Below, piece by piece: positions 55,991-64,000 of a stretch of DNA of 64,000 bases (its first letter is position 1; every line of letters begins with the position of its first letter). Position numbers and translations under genes: made by a program. The DNA is from Pedobacter sp. HDW13 (GTDB lineage Bacteria > Bacteroidota > Bacteroidia > Sphingobacteriales > Sphingobacteriaceae), in the NCBI RefSeq assembly GCF_011303555.1, contig NZ_CP049868.1:3596001-3660000 (forward strand), in the 5' to 3' direction. The notes under the pieces were generated by a model, which saw nothing but the letters and a program-made list of their open reading frames with translations, made no database searches and was not told the DNA's origin.

Positions 55991-58330
55991 ATGAGAAGTT
56001 TCTTTTCTTTATTACTTTTACTTACACTTAACCAGGCATTTGCACAACAGCCTGCCAATTTAGTTAACCCATTTGTAGCTACAGAAAAACCGCGTTACGA
56101 TTTTTTCGGGTCGGCAACTCTGCCATCTGGTATGGTCGCGCTAAGTCCTGATACACGGCATGGTGATTTATGGGATGCAGGTTATCGCTATAATGATGGA
56201 TATGTGCTTAACTTCAGTCATGTACATAATGCACAAACGGCTGGTATTCCTGTAATGCCAGTGGTGGGCACTTGTAAAGCATTACAAGGTTTAGCCTCCT
56301 CCAAAAGTAAATTTACCCATCAATCTGAAATCGCCCATCTTGGTTATCATAAAGTGGTTCTAGATGATTATGGCATTACAGCCGAACTTACTGCTTCATT
56401 GAGGGCTGGTTTTCATCGTTATACTTTTCCTGAGGCCAAAGAAGCGCACATTATCATGGATTTAACGGCGCCATTAGGACCGGTATCGATGGACAGGGCC
56501 TATGCAAAAAAAGTTAGCAATACTGAGGTAGCTGGCTATTCGGTAAATAGTCCAACCTTTAGAAGAAAGAAACCCTTTAAGGTTTATTTCTTTGCCCGCT
56601 TTAGCAAGCCGTTTAATAAGTTGAATTTCTGGAAAGCAGAAAGCGAAACATCGGCACAAAAAGTATTGGCTGAAAGTGATATGGTCGATGATAAAAAAGC
56701 TGGTCTTTATGTTAGCTATTATGATCTTAAAGCTCATGAGCAAATTATGGTACAGGTTGGGATTTCTTACGTAAGTACTGAAAATGCAAAGCTTAACCTT
56801 GATACTGAAATTCCTGACTGGAATTTTGATCTGATTGCTGCCAAAGCAACAAAAGCCTGGAATGAATATTTAGGAAGGATAGAAATAAAGGGAGGTACTA
56901 AAAAGCAACAGACTAAATTTTATACCGATTTGGCGCACACTGCAATGGGCCGAAGAATAGCAGAAGATGTAAACGGCGCTTATATCGATAATAATGGAGA
57001 TAAGCCGGTTGTAAGGCAGGTTTCTATGAACAAGGGCGTTCCTGCTTATCATTTTTTGGATGCGGATGGCTTATGGGGTTCACATTGGAACTTGAATATT
57101 TTATGGTCTATGGTGTATCCGGAATTCGGCAATAATCTAGCCTCAACTTTTATTGATTACTATAAAAATATGGGACTATTGGGGCGCACCTCCTGGGGTG
57201 GAGAAGAGTGCTATGTTATGGTGGGGGATCAAACCGTACCATTGCTGGCTGCATTAATGCAGACTGGCCGGGCTACCTTTGATAAAGAACTGGCTTACAA
57301 AGGAGCTTATAAAAATGCTTTTCCAGGCGGTATAAAAGATAGGGCGGGTTATGAATCAGGGCCAAATCCCGCAGGTGGCGGAATAGATTGGTACCTTAAA
57401 TATGGCTATGTTCCAATCGAAATCCAGGGGCGTGGCCAGGGGTTTCACAGGGGCGGCGCTGCCATGACCCTTGAATATGCCTATCAGGATTGGTGCGTAG
57501 CCAATATGGCCTTAACATTGGGTAAAAAGAAAGACAGCCAGCTGTTTTTGAAAAGGGCTGGGAACTGGAAAAATCTATTTGATGCCTCTACTGGCTATAT
57601 ACGCCCGAAAGATACTTTGGGCAAATGGCTAAGCCCTTTTGTCCCTTTGGACCTCAGGGGAGGTAGCGCTGGTGGTTTTGCAATGCCTGGTTTTATAGAA
57701 TCAAGCAGTGCTGTTTATAGTTATTATGTGCCACAGGATGTAAACGGTTTGATTAAGAAAATGGGAGGCAATGATTCCTTTATTAAAAGATTAGATACCA
57801 GTTTTCAAAAGTCGGTGAGTGTCGAATTTGCTGCCGATCACGGCCATCATGGCGGGGCACTGGTAGATTATGATAACCAACCCAGTTGTGAGATTGCTCA
57901 CCTATTCAGTTATGCAGGTGCTCCCTGGAAAACCCAATATTGGGTCAGACAAGTTAAGGAGGTTACTTTTGGTGGCATAACTCCTTCTAGCGGGTACAAA
58001 GGCGATGAAGACCAGGGACAAATGAGTGCATTAAGCACACTGATGTCGGTAGGTTTGTTTAATGTGCAGGGACTGGCCAATGTCAATCCGTCTTTAGAAA
58101 TTACCTCACCTATTTTTGATAAAATTACTTTTCATCTTCCAGGTAAAAAAACATTTGTGATAGAAACCAGATCTCCGGTGAAAAAAGATAATACCTATAT
58201 CCAATCTGTGTTAATAAACGGTAAAACTTGGACGAGTTTCAAATTTCCTTTTAGTGTGTTTGCAAACGGAGGTACCATGAAAATAGATTTAGGCCCAAGC
58301 CCTAACAAAACCTGGGGTATAACAAAATGA
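55991..58330 (+). CDS. GH92 alpha-mannosidase
   Basis: A 779-residue secreted glycosidase (signal 'FFSLLLLLTLNQAFAQ'). The N-terminal beta domain starts 'NLVNPFVATEKPRYDFFGSATLPSGMVALSPDT', the usual GH92 opening (Y/LVNPFxGT). The (alpha/alpha)6 domain has 'QTKFYTDLAHTAM', 'FLDADGLWGSHWNLNILWSMVYPE', 'AAMTLEYAYQDWCVANMALTLGKKKD' (E495 likely the catalytic acid), 'CEIAHLFSYAGAPWKTQYWVR' and 'SGYKGDEDQGQMSALSTL', where D672 and D674 are the expected base pair. GH92 enzymes are Ca2+-dependent exo-alpha-mannosidases acting on N-glycan-type mannose. It is the first gene of a locus with mannose-linked neighbours; a conserved regulatory element lies 293 bp upstream of the start. Confidence 0.93.
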   Translation: MRSFFSLLLLLTLNQAFAQQPANLVNPFVATEKPRYDFFGSATLPSGMVALSPDTRHGDLWDAGYRYNDGYVLNFSHVHNAQTAGIPVMPVVGTCKALQGLASSKSKFTHQSEIAHLGYHKVVLDDYGITAELTASLRAGFHRYTFPEAKEAHIIMDLTAPLGPVSMDRAYAKKVSNTEVAGYSVNSPTFRRKKPFKVYFFARFSKPFNKLNFWKAESETSAQKVLAESDMVDDKKAGLYVSYYDLKAHEQIMVQVGISYVSTENAKLNLDTEIPDWNFDLIAAKATKAWNEYLGRIEIKGGTKKQQTKFYTDLAHTAMGRRIAEDVNGAYIDNNGDKPVVRQVSMNKGVPAYHFLDADGLWGSHWNLNILWSMVYPEFGNNLASTFIDYYKNMGLLGRTSWGGEECYVMVGDQTVPLLAALMQTGRATFDKELAYKGAYKNAFPGGIKDRAGYESGPNPAGGGIDWYLKYGYVPIEIQGRGQGFHRGGAAMTLEYAYQDWCVANMALTLGKKKDSQLFLKRAGNWKNLFDASTGYIRPKDTLGKWLSPFVPLDLRGGSAGGFAMPGFIESSSAVYSYYVPQDVNGLIKKMGGNDSFIKRLDTSFQKSVSVEFAADHGHHGGALVDYDNQPSCEIAHLFSYAGAPWKTQYWVRQVKEVTFGGITPSSGYKGDEDQGQMSALSTLMSVGLFNVQGLANVNPSLEITSPIFDKITFHLPGKKTFVIETRSPVKKDNTYIQSVLINGKTWTSFKFPFSVFANGGTMKIDLGPSPNKTWGITK

Positions 58331-58501
58331 ATCAAATAAGTCTGTAAGAAAAATCTATCATTTCAAATTTAATGCATTTAACTATGAAAATGATACAGCT
58401 GAGAGGATAGAAAAACAAGAGTTAACATTTTGTGCCTCGGAAAAAAATAGAATATGCCAATTAACAAGCCAATCATATAAAAACTCAAGATAATTTTTGA
58501 T

Positions 58502-59464
58502 ATGAAAACCACATTTATAACAAATCCATTCGATTTGGCTAATTATAGCAACCCAATTGGTCACTTATTTCAGCAGCCAAAAACTGCGGCAGAATGGGAG
58601 CAATATGTGTTGACAAAAGAACAGATCGATTCTTTTAAAGAAAACGGTTATCTTTCTGGTATCAAAATACTAACCGAGCAACAAGTTGATGCGCTGAATG
58701 TTGAACTTATACGCCTGCAAAGTGGTCGTCCGGAAGATAAAGAATTGTTTTATCATTATGAAAGTAATGAATCGGAAGATCCAGATAAAGTGCTTTTTCA
58801 TGCCATTGGTGCCTGGCGTGTTACTCCGGGCTTTCACGATCTGATTTGGGCACCAGCCTACCGTATGGCAGCTTACCAGTTGCTAGGTCAACCTTTTAGA
58901 CTTTTTCACGATCAGTTGTTTTGCAAACCAGCCAAACACGGTGGGGTAGTAGCCTGGCACCAGGATTTTTCTTATTGGACATTTACAAAGCCAATGCAGC
59001 ACCTTACCTGTTGGATTGGTCTGGATGATGCTAATATAGACAATGGCTGTCTTTACTATATTCCTGGTAGCCATAAATGGGGTTTGCTACCTGTCACTGG
59101 TTTGGCTGGCGATATGGATGCGGTTAGACAAATTTTAGATACAGATCAAATGCTGGCTTTTGAAAAGAAGTTTGCCAACGAACTACCTAAAGGATATGCC
59201 AGCTTTCATCATCCTTTAATGATGCATGGTTCTTACGCAAACTCTTCACAGAGATCGCGCAGAGCCGTAGTAATTAATAGCATGGGACAGGACACGATGG
59301 GAAATACAGCTGGTTACGAACGGTTGGAAGCTTTGGGTCATTTTCCGCCAATGCCTCAGGATCAATTGTTAAGTAGCCAGTTTTTCCCCAAATTATTCCC
59401 CGATAGAGAGGATGACATCCAGCGACTCATCAATAGTGTACCAACTATAAGCTCTTTAGATTAA
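58502..59464 (+). CDS. Phytanoyl-CoA dioxygenase (PhyH) family protein
   Basis: A 320-residue cytoplasmic protein of the Fe(II)/2-oxoglutarate dioxygenase superfamily. The metal triad is H153-x-D155 in 'VVAWHQDFSYW' and H242 in 'PLMMHGSY'. The 2-oxoglutarate-binding Arg is in the following 'SQRSRRAVVINSM'. 'FKENGYLSGIKILTEQQVDAL' is a typical family start, and 'CWIGLDDANIDNGCLYYIPGSHKWG' is the classical PhyH block. PhyH proteins hydroxylate diverse small molecules; in Bacteroidota they are often found with glycosidase genes. The substrate is unknown. It follows the GH92 gene by 171 bp in the same direction, so it may be co-transcribed. Confidence 0.9.
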   Translation: MKTTFITNPFDLANYSNPIGHLFQQPKTAAEWEQYVLTKEQIDSFKENGYLSGIKILTEQQVDALNVELIRLQSGRPEDKELFYHYESNESEDPDKVLFHAIGAWRVTPGFHDLIWAPAYRMAAYQLLGQPFRLFHDQLFCKPAKHGGVVAWHQDFSYWTFTKPMQHLTCWIGLDDANIDNGCLYYIPGSHKWGLLPVTGLAGDMDAVRQILDTDQMLAFEKKFANELPKGYASFHHPLMMHGSYANSSQRSRRAVVINSMGQDTMGNTAGYERLEALGHFPPMPQDQLLSSQFFPKLFPDREDDIQRLINSVPTISSLD

Positions 59465-59672
59465 TTACCCTGAATACGTCAATAACAGAAAAATAATTTT
59501 ATTGTACTTGTCGCAGGTGTGACGATTCTGGGGGATTATTATTCGGTTTCGGTACAGCCATAATTTGGGGAAACGTTCTCAGATAGTATTGATTGAAAAA
59601 TGGAAGACATTTTTTAAGTAATAATTGCCAGGTTTTTTATGTAATTGTAAAATAATTTAAACAAAAGGTTAA

Positions 59673-61292
59673 ATGAATAAACAGAGTAGTTGTATCGGAT
59701 TGGATATTGGTGGAAGTCACGTTTGTGGGGCAATTGTAACCAATTCGGTGTCAGCTTCTAGTCAATCCGAAATCATATATAAGTCGCTAGATACAAGCGG
59801 TAGTAGCCTGGCAATTGTCAATATCATTAGTCATGTGATTAGCGAGTTGGTTGCCCAAACAACCGGGAGGGTAATTATTGGTATTGCGATACCTGGACCA
59901 TTTAATTACGAAGATGGTATTTGTGAAATTTACGGGGTGGGTGGGAAATTCAAGAATGCTTTTGGACTGAATTTAGCAGAAGCGTTTAAAAATTTTGGAC
60001 ATCTGCCAGAAAAAAATGAGCTGTATTTTGCAAATGATGCTCATTGCTTCGCGGTAGGGGTTTATAGGTTTCTGAATCTGCAAAGCAAATTTGCAGTCAC
60101 TATTTCACTTGGCACAGGTTTTGGCTCTGCCTTTTTGGAAAATGGTAATTTGGTCTTCCAGCACGCAGGTATTCCCGAATCCGGGGCATTTTACTGCGAA
60201 TCGTTTAAAAATTCTACCCCTGACGATTATTTTTCAAGCAGATGGTTTATTAATGAATTTAAGAAGGTATGTGGTAAAGAAATTCTATCAGTAAAAGCAC
60301 TTGCCTTGCTGGCTGAGGAAGTAATGGAAGCCAAAATTATTTTTGAAACGTTTGGTGCGAACCTCGCTGAATTCCTAATTCCCTGGTTAATTAAATTTGA
60401 CTGCGAAACGCTAGTGATCGGAGGTAAGATTGCCAGGGCCTGGCATTTATTCGGTGAAAAATTTTGTGAGGCGTTGGTGAATAGTAACTGCAGCACCAAA
60501 GTAATGTTTTGTGATGATACAGAAGAATGCATTATTACCGGAGCGGCCCTGCTTGCAAAAGAAAAAGCAAGCAGAGTTGCATCCAGTGATCATTCAAATC
60601 AAAAAATCAAACAAAACTATTCTTATAGAGAAACGCTACCACCCTTATTTTCCCCTGGCAATGAAACAGCTGATCATGACTCTAACCTTTATCCTCCCTT
60701 TCAAATACCAATAGAAAAAATCGAAACAGGATTAGATACACTGGCAAAAAAAATTGCTTTGAATAAAAAGGCAATCATTGATGGCATTAGTGTAGTTTGC
60801 TGGACTGAGTTTCGAAAACAGTTAAATACTGCTTTAGTGGCGCAGGGAACCAGGCCACTATGGTATGAGGTTACGGCCTGCTTAAAAGGGGGGGATGTCA
60901 TTGATAAAATGATCAAGGAAAGTTTAAATGATGACGATAGTGGTCTTGGTAAAGAACTTCCTGGAGAGCTTATCGATTTTTTTGATCCACAAAAATTGGC
61001 TTTACTACAAGCAGATACTGATGCCGATATTAGCATTGTTTACGGTACTGGCGCTGCCTTAAGTAACTGGGATGGCCCATTGGTTTATCTTGATGTTCCG
61101 AAAAATGAAACCCAATACCAAATGAAGGTAGAAGGCATCACAAATCCGGCTACATCCAAACTCAGGGATAATGGGCAAATGTGTAGTCGATTTTATTTTG
61201 TCAACTGGTCTGTCCTTAACAGGCATATGCAACAGTTGCTTCCTAAAATTGATCATCTGGTAGATGAGCAGTGTATTCTTAGAATTAGCTAA
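59673..61292 (+). CDS. ROK kinase fused to the N-terminal part of a mannose-6-phosphate isomerase-like protein
   Basis: A 539-residue cytoplasmic protein. Residues 1-300 are ROK-type sugar kinase: 'CIGLDIGGSHVCGAIV' (ATP phosphate loop), 'GIAIPGPFN', 'ELYFANDAHCFAVG' with the catalytic-type Asp, 'AVTISLGTGFGSAFL', 'TLVIGGKIARA'. The family's Cys-rich zinc motif is absent. Residues about 345-539 resemble the N-terminal region of Bacteroidota class I mannose-6-phosphate isomerase-like proteins: 'SNLYPPFQIPIEKIETGLDTLAKKIALNKKAIIDGISVVCWTEF', 'ELIDFFDPQKLALLQADTDADISIVYGTGAALSNWDGPLVYLDVPKNETQYQM'. It stops 'LPKIDHLVDEQCILRIS', where relatives continue into an isomerase cupin domain. No downstream frame continues it. 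The C-terminal half was probably lost. Confidence 0.8.
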   Translation: MNKQSSCIGLDIGGSHVCGAIVTNSVSASSQSEIIYKSLDTSGSSLAIVNIISHVISELVAQTTGRVIIGIAIPGPFNYEDGICEIYGVGGKFKNAFGLNLAEAFKNFGHLPEKNELYFANDAHCFAVGVYRFLNLQSKFAVTISLGTGFGSAFLENGNLVFQHAGIPESGAFYCESFKNSTPDDYFSSRWFINEFKKVCGKEILSVKALALLAEEVMEAKIIFETFGANLAEFLIPWLIKFDCETLVIGGKIARAWHLFGEKFCEALVNSNCSTKVMFCDDTEECIITGAALLAKEKASRVASSDHSNQKIKQNYSYRETLPPLFSPGNETADHDSNLYPPFQIPIEKIETGLDTLAKKIALNKKAIIDGISVVCWTEFRKQLNTALVAQGTRPLWYEVTACLKGGDVIDKMIKESLNDDDSGLGKELPGELIDFFDPQKLALLQADTDADISIVYGTGAALSNWDGPLVYLDVPKNETQYQMKVEGITNPATSKLRDNGQMCSRFYFVNWSVLNRHMQQLLPKIDHLVDEQCILRIS

Positions 61293-61542
61293 GGCTAGTC
61301 GTATGCAGGAGAAACTGATATTTAAAGCTGAAACAGCCAGAGAATAGACGAATGGAAAAGTCCTGATGCTGTCTAGAGATGAGCGGTAATGGGTAGCGTA
61401 AAGAAATCAGGTTAATAGTACAAATGGAGAGCATAACATCTGTATAATGAAGAATTGCTTTTTCATTTCTTTGTGCCATATTTATAATAGGTTTGCAAAC
61501 CAAATAAAGGCTTTAGCCCGCTACCGATAAATATCAAATCTA

Positions 61543-62706
61543 ATGAATAAGAAGAAATTTAAAATCGCGATCTTGTTGCAGGTTTCCAGGGTATACGATA
61601 GAGATATCCTTACGGGAATTACAAACTTTAATAAACTTCACGATAAATTTATTTTCTTCCTTTCCCCGCCTTATTATACCGATATTGATAACGGCGCTAA
61701 GCTGATACAACGAATTATTGATTGGAAACCTGATGCTATTTTGACCAATGAGGTACCAGGATTAGATAAATTGGAAGCGTTAGATATTCCAATTATTGTA
61801 CTGCCATTTAATCAACCTCTCCCAGAGCATATCAACCTAAGGGGCGATGGTAATGAGCTTGGCGGGTTGGTTGCTGACTATTTCACCTCAAGGGGATATA
61901 ACAATTTTGCATTTTTTGGCCTCAAAGATTTTTACTGGTCTGTTGAGCGGCAAATGGGCTATTGCTTTTCTCTTGAAAAATTGGGATATACTGTCAATAC
62001 ATTCCTATATGATACAAAGGCTTTAAAGTGGGAAGAACTTCCAGTTAAGCTTGTAAACTGGTTTGCTTCAATAAAAACACCATGTGCCATTTTTTCGGCC
62101 ACTGATGAATTAAATGTTCCATTAATAGAAGCGGCAAAGGAATTTGGCGTAAAAGTACCCGATGATATCTCGATAATGGGAGTAGATAACGATATCATGA
62201 TCTGCGAGATGATTAGCCCATCTTTGTCTTCTGTAGGGCAAGGTGCAATTCAGGCTGGCTTTGACACGGCTTTAGCTCTACATAGATGGCTGGCTTACAA
62301 TGAACGACCTGAAGGTGATATCCTGGTAGGCATTGGAGCGATAGTTACGCGAAACTCCACAAACGCATTGGCTATAGCTGATGAACAGGTGCGTAAAGCC
62401 TTACACTATATTGCTAATACTGCACCTTATAAGGATATTTCTGTTGAAGATGTGGTTCAAAATACTACCTTATCCCGTAGGGTGCTCGAAAAAAAATTCA
62501 AAGGCATAACCAAAACAACTATTCTTGAAGAAATCAAGAAAAAGCGGATTGAAAGAATTAAATTCTTATTGGTAAATTCCGACCTCACCGTGAAGGAAAT
62601 TGCCTGGGAACTGGATTTTCGAAATGTCGATAATATTACCAGATATTTTAAACAATATACCCATTCTGGGCTTCTGGAATATAGAAACAATTTCAGAAGA
62701 TTTTAA
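61543..62706 (+). CDS. XylR-like regulator (LacI-type sugar sensor with AraC HTH)
   Basis: A 387-residue cytoplasmic regulator. Residues 1-270 are a periplasmic-binding-protein-like sensor: 'KIAILLQVSRVYDRDILTGITNFNKLHDKF', 'LRGDGNELGGLVADYFTSRGYNNFAFFGL', 'PCAIFSATDELNVPLIEAAKEFGVKVPDDISIMGVDNDIMICEMISPSLSSVGQG'. Residues about 285-387 are an AraC-type DNA-binding domain: 'KALHYIANTAPYKDISVEDVVQNTTLSRRVLEKKFKGITK' and 'NSDLTVKEIAWELDFRNVDNITRYFKQYT'. This sensor-HTH order is that of XylR-type sugar regulators. It sits between the ROK gene and the GH38-like gene, so it is the natural candidate to control this mannose-type locus, perhaps through the element shared by the GH92 and GH38-like promoters. 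Confidence 0.93.
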   Translation: MNKKKFKIAILLQVSRVYDRDILTGITNFNKLHDKFIFFLSPPYYTDIDNGAKLIQRIIDWKPDAILTNEVPGLDKLEALDIPIIVLPFNQPLPEHINLRGDGNELGGLVADYFTSRGYNNFAFFGLKDFYWSVERQMGYCFSLEKLGYTVNTFLYDTKALKWEELPVKLVNWFASIKTPCAIFSATDELNVPLIEAAKEFGVKVPDDISIMGVDNDIMICEMISPSLSSVGQGAIQAGFDTALALHRWLAYNERPEGDILVGIGAIVTRNSTNALAIADEQVRKALHYIANTAPYKDISVEDVVQNTTLSRRVLEKKFKGITKTTILEEIKKKRIERIKFLLVNSDLTVKEIAWELDFRNVDNITRYFKQYTHSGLLEYRNNFRRF

Positions 62707-63239
62707 TGTACCCTGTATTTAGAACCTAATCAGAAAGGATAGAAGCATATTAGTTCAATCAATTATGACCAGATCATCCTTTTATTTTTTCTTCTACCGT
62801 AATAACACTGCATTGCTGTCATAACCTTATACTTAAGGCCTAAAGACAATTGATTGTAGTCAGTACTATTCTCCTCTTTTGATACTTAACCTATTGATAT
62901 TTCCTGCGCTTTCAGTTCCCAGATTTCTAAGATGTTTTGATTTAACTTCTTTGGGATATCTGCTATAAGTGTGCTATTTAATAACTTGATTTTTAGTTGT
63001 TTGTGGTTTTGTTTAGTCTTCGCAAATTGACTGTTTTTTTTCGCAAAGTGCTCAATCCATGTGCTGAAGGTGTTTTAGATTTACAATACCAAATATAGAT
63101 TTAAAGGAGCCAAACGATAAAGCTAACTATGAGCCTATGCTTACACGTTACTTCTTCAAGGTTTCTTCTTGTTGCTATACTTGGCCCAAAACCAGAGAAT
63201 TAACTAATCAATGCACTACAGAATCTAAATAGCAACTGG
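62707..63239. other. Intergenic region upstream of the GH38-like gene
   Basis: No gene seen. Contains element copy B (63019-63112). The remaining about 310 bp before it is AT-rich without a recognised signal. Confidence 0.55.
63019..63112 (+). promoter_or_regulatory. Shared regulatory element upstream of the GH38-like gene (copy B)
   Basis: TTCGCAA at 63019-63025 and 63040-63046 (21 bp apart), with the same ACTG plus eight-T spacer as copy A, differing at one position over the first 28 bp. The box TAGATTTA (63076-63083), CCAAAT and GAGCCA (63107-63112) follow. It lies 157 bp before the start codon at 63240. See copy A for the interpretation. Confidence 0.65.
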
Positions 63240-64000
63240 ATGAAAAACCACATTACGCTTAGAAGAAGATTTGTCCTGTTCTCTCTGCTGTTTTTTACAG
63301 CTTTTCATAACAATTTATTTGCCCAGTCGCTTGTAAAACAAAATAGAGAAAGCGAAGCAGTCCAAAGAAACCAAAATGTCAAAGAAATCATTGTAGTATT
63401 TAAGACGCATTTCGATTTAGGTTATACCCACAGGGTAAATGATCTTGTTCAATACTACCGCACCGATATGATTGATCGGGGACTCAAGACCATGGAATCA
63501 TCACAATCCTCATCTAAGGAGGAACAGTTTAGATGGACGGCACCAGGCTGGGTGATGTCGAAAGTGATGGAGCCTTGGGAGGGACAAACAGAGGAACGAA
63601 GAAAAAAACTGGATGAAGCTTTCCGTAAAGGACGATTCTTAACCCATGCCTTGCCTTTTACTATAGAGTCAGAAATTTGCGAGCCAGAGGTAATTACCAG
63701 AGGGCTTGGCTTTGCGTCCAATCTTTCCAGACGCTATCAATTGCCGATTCCGATAGCCGCCAAAGTTACCGATATGCCTTCTCAGGCTGGATCGCTGGCA
63801 ACAGTACTGGCAAATGCAGGTGTGAAATTTTTGCATATTGGTTGCAACTGGCCCAGTGGATATGTGGAAACGCCAGGTTTGTTTTGGTGGGAAGGCCCTG
63901 ATGGCTCACGTTTGCTTACCTTTTATTCCAGTAACTATGGTACAGCTACAGGATTGAGTTACCCCCACAAATGGAGCAAAGGCGAAAAATATGTTGGCCG
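63240..64000 (+). CDS. GH38-like (DUF5054-type) secreted glycosidase-like protein, 3' partial
   Basis: The frame runs off the window end without a stop: about 253 residues are visible. Signal peptide 'RRRFVLFSLLFFTAFHNNLFAQ'. Residues about 47-70 read 'KEIIVVFKTHFDLGYTHRVNDLVQYY', the H-x-D-x-G-Y-T segment of the GH38/DUF5054 alpha-mannosidase-like clan. Further on come 'FRWTAPGWVMSKVME', 'THALPFTIESEICEPEVITRGLGFASNLSRRY', 'KVTDMPSQAGSLATVLANAGVKFLHIGCN' and 'FWWEGPDGSRLLTFYSSNYGT'. The protein is probably a polysaccharide- or glycoprotein-directed hydrolase at the surface or in the periplasm, matching the GH92 gene that shares its upstream element. The family is likely but the catalytic acid is not verified. 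Confidence 0.8.
   Translation, partial: MKNHITLRRRFVLFSLLFFTAFHNNLFAQSLVKQNRESEAVQRNQNVKEIIVVFKTHFDLGYTHRVNDLVQYYRTDMIDRGLKTMESSQSSSKEEQFRWTAPGWVMSKVMEPWEGQTEERRKKLDEAFRKGRFLTHALPFTIESEICEPEVITRGLGFASNLSRRYQLPIPIAAKVTDMPSQAGSLATVLANAGVKFLHIGCNWPSGYVETPGLFWWEGPDGSRLLTFYSSNYGTATGLSYPHKWSKGEKYVG

Noticed and set aside
61285..61503. 72-codon minus-strand frame between the ROK fusion and the regulator gene
   Set aside because: No domain, and it overlaps the end of the ROK fusion gene; it is likely chance.
1..64000. CRISPR arrays, tRNA or rRNA genes, insertion sequences
   Set aside because: No regularly spaced repeats beyond those listed, no cloverleaf or rRNA-like stretch, and no transposase was recognised.

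Overview
The window looks like the chromosome of a Bacteroidota bacterium, most likely family Sphingobacteriaceae (Pedobacter-like). I infer this from the moderately AT-rich sequence, the repeated SusC/SusD pairs, many secreted lipoproteins and glycosidases with short type I or II signal peptides, starts without clear Shine-Dalgarno sites, and several copies of the Bacteroidota -7 promoter box TAnnTTTG. No rRNA, tRNA, CRISPR array, prophage or insertion sequence was seen.

Layout. (1) 1-6315: tail of a glycan-uptake locus with a partial SusD, an IPT/NHL lipoprotein, a right-handed beta-helix protein, a LacI regulator cut off after about 160 residues, and a convergent GH89 alpha-N-acetylglucosaminidase with two LacI-type palindromes upstream. 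(2) 6761-8982: three unrelated single genes (GIN-domain protein, DHFR-like reductase, MaoC hydratase). (3) 9140-20608, all minus strand: a small polysaccharide utilisation locus with two six-hairpin glycosidase-like proteins, SusC, SusD, a GntR/sugar-sensor regulator and a sodium:solute symporter. The upstream glycosidase and SusC carry frameshifts. (4) 20885-22346: a DUF4143 AAA+ ATPase behind 33-bp-phased repeats that contain promoter boxes. (5) 22497-30308, minus strand: a five-gene operon of the type best known from Planctomycetes (PSCyt1-DUF1549-DUF1553 cytochrome, DUF1501, NHL propeller, chitobiase-C-like protein, and a DUF2231/cytochrome c/LRR membrane protein). (6) 30884-31799: a bestrophin-family channel gene with two frameshifts. 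(7) 32275-52410: a 20-kb operon in which nearly everything comes in pairs: two SusC/SusD pairs, a DUF4843 and a PKD-like lipoprotein, two large gluzincin-type metalloproteases (one with its whole zinc site replaced, the other intact but frameshifted further on), and two TlpA-like thioredoxin proteins. It ends at a strong terminator. An AraC regulator and a TPR-HTH membrane regulator follow on the opposite strand. (8) 55991-64000: a mannose/N-glycan-type locus with GH92 alpha-mannosidase, a PhyH dioxygenase, a ROK kinase fused to the N-terminal part of a mannose-6-phosphate isomerase-like protein, an XylR-type regulator, and the start of a GH38-like protein. The GH92 and GH38-like genes share an almost identical upstream regulatory element.

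Two themes recur. The first is breakage: seven small frame lesions in four genes, many at G/C runs, plus three truncated genes at apparent recombination joints. Some of these may be sequencing errors. The second is glycan or peptide capture at the outer membrane with local sensors, which is how most of the genes here would work together: SusC/D import, surface or periplasmic hydrolases, an inner-membrane transporter or kinase, and a dedicated regulator.
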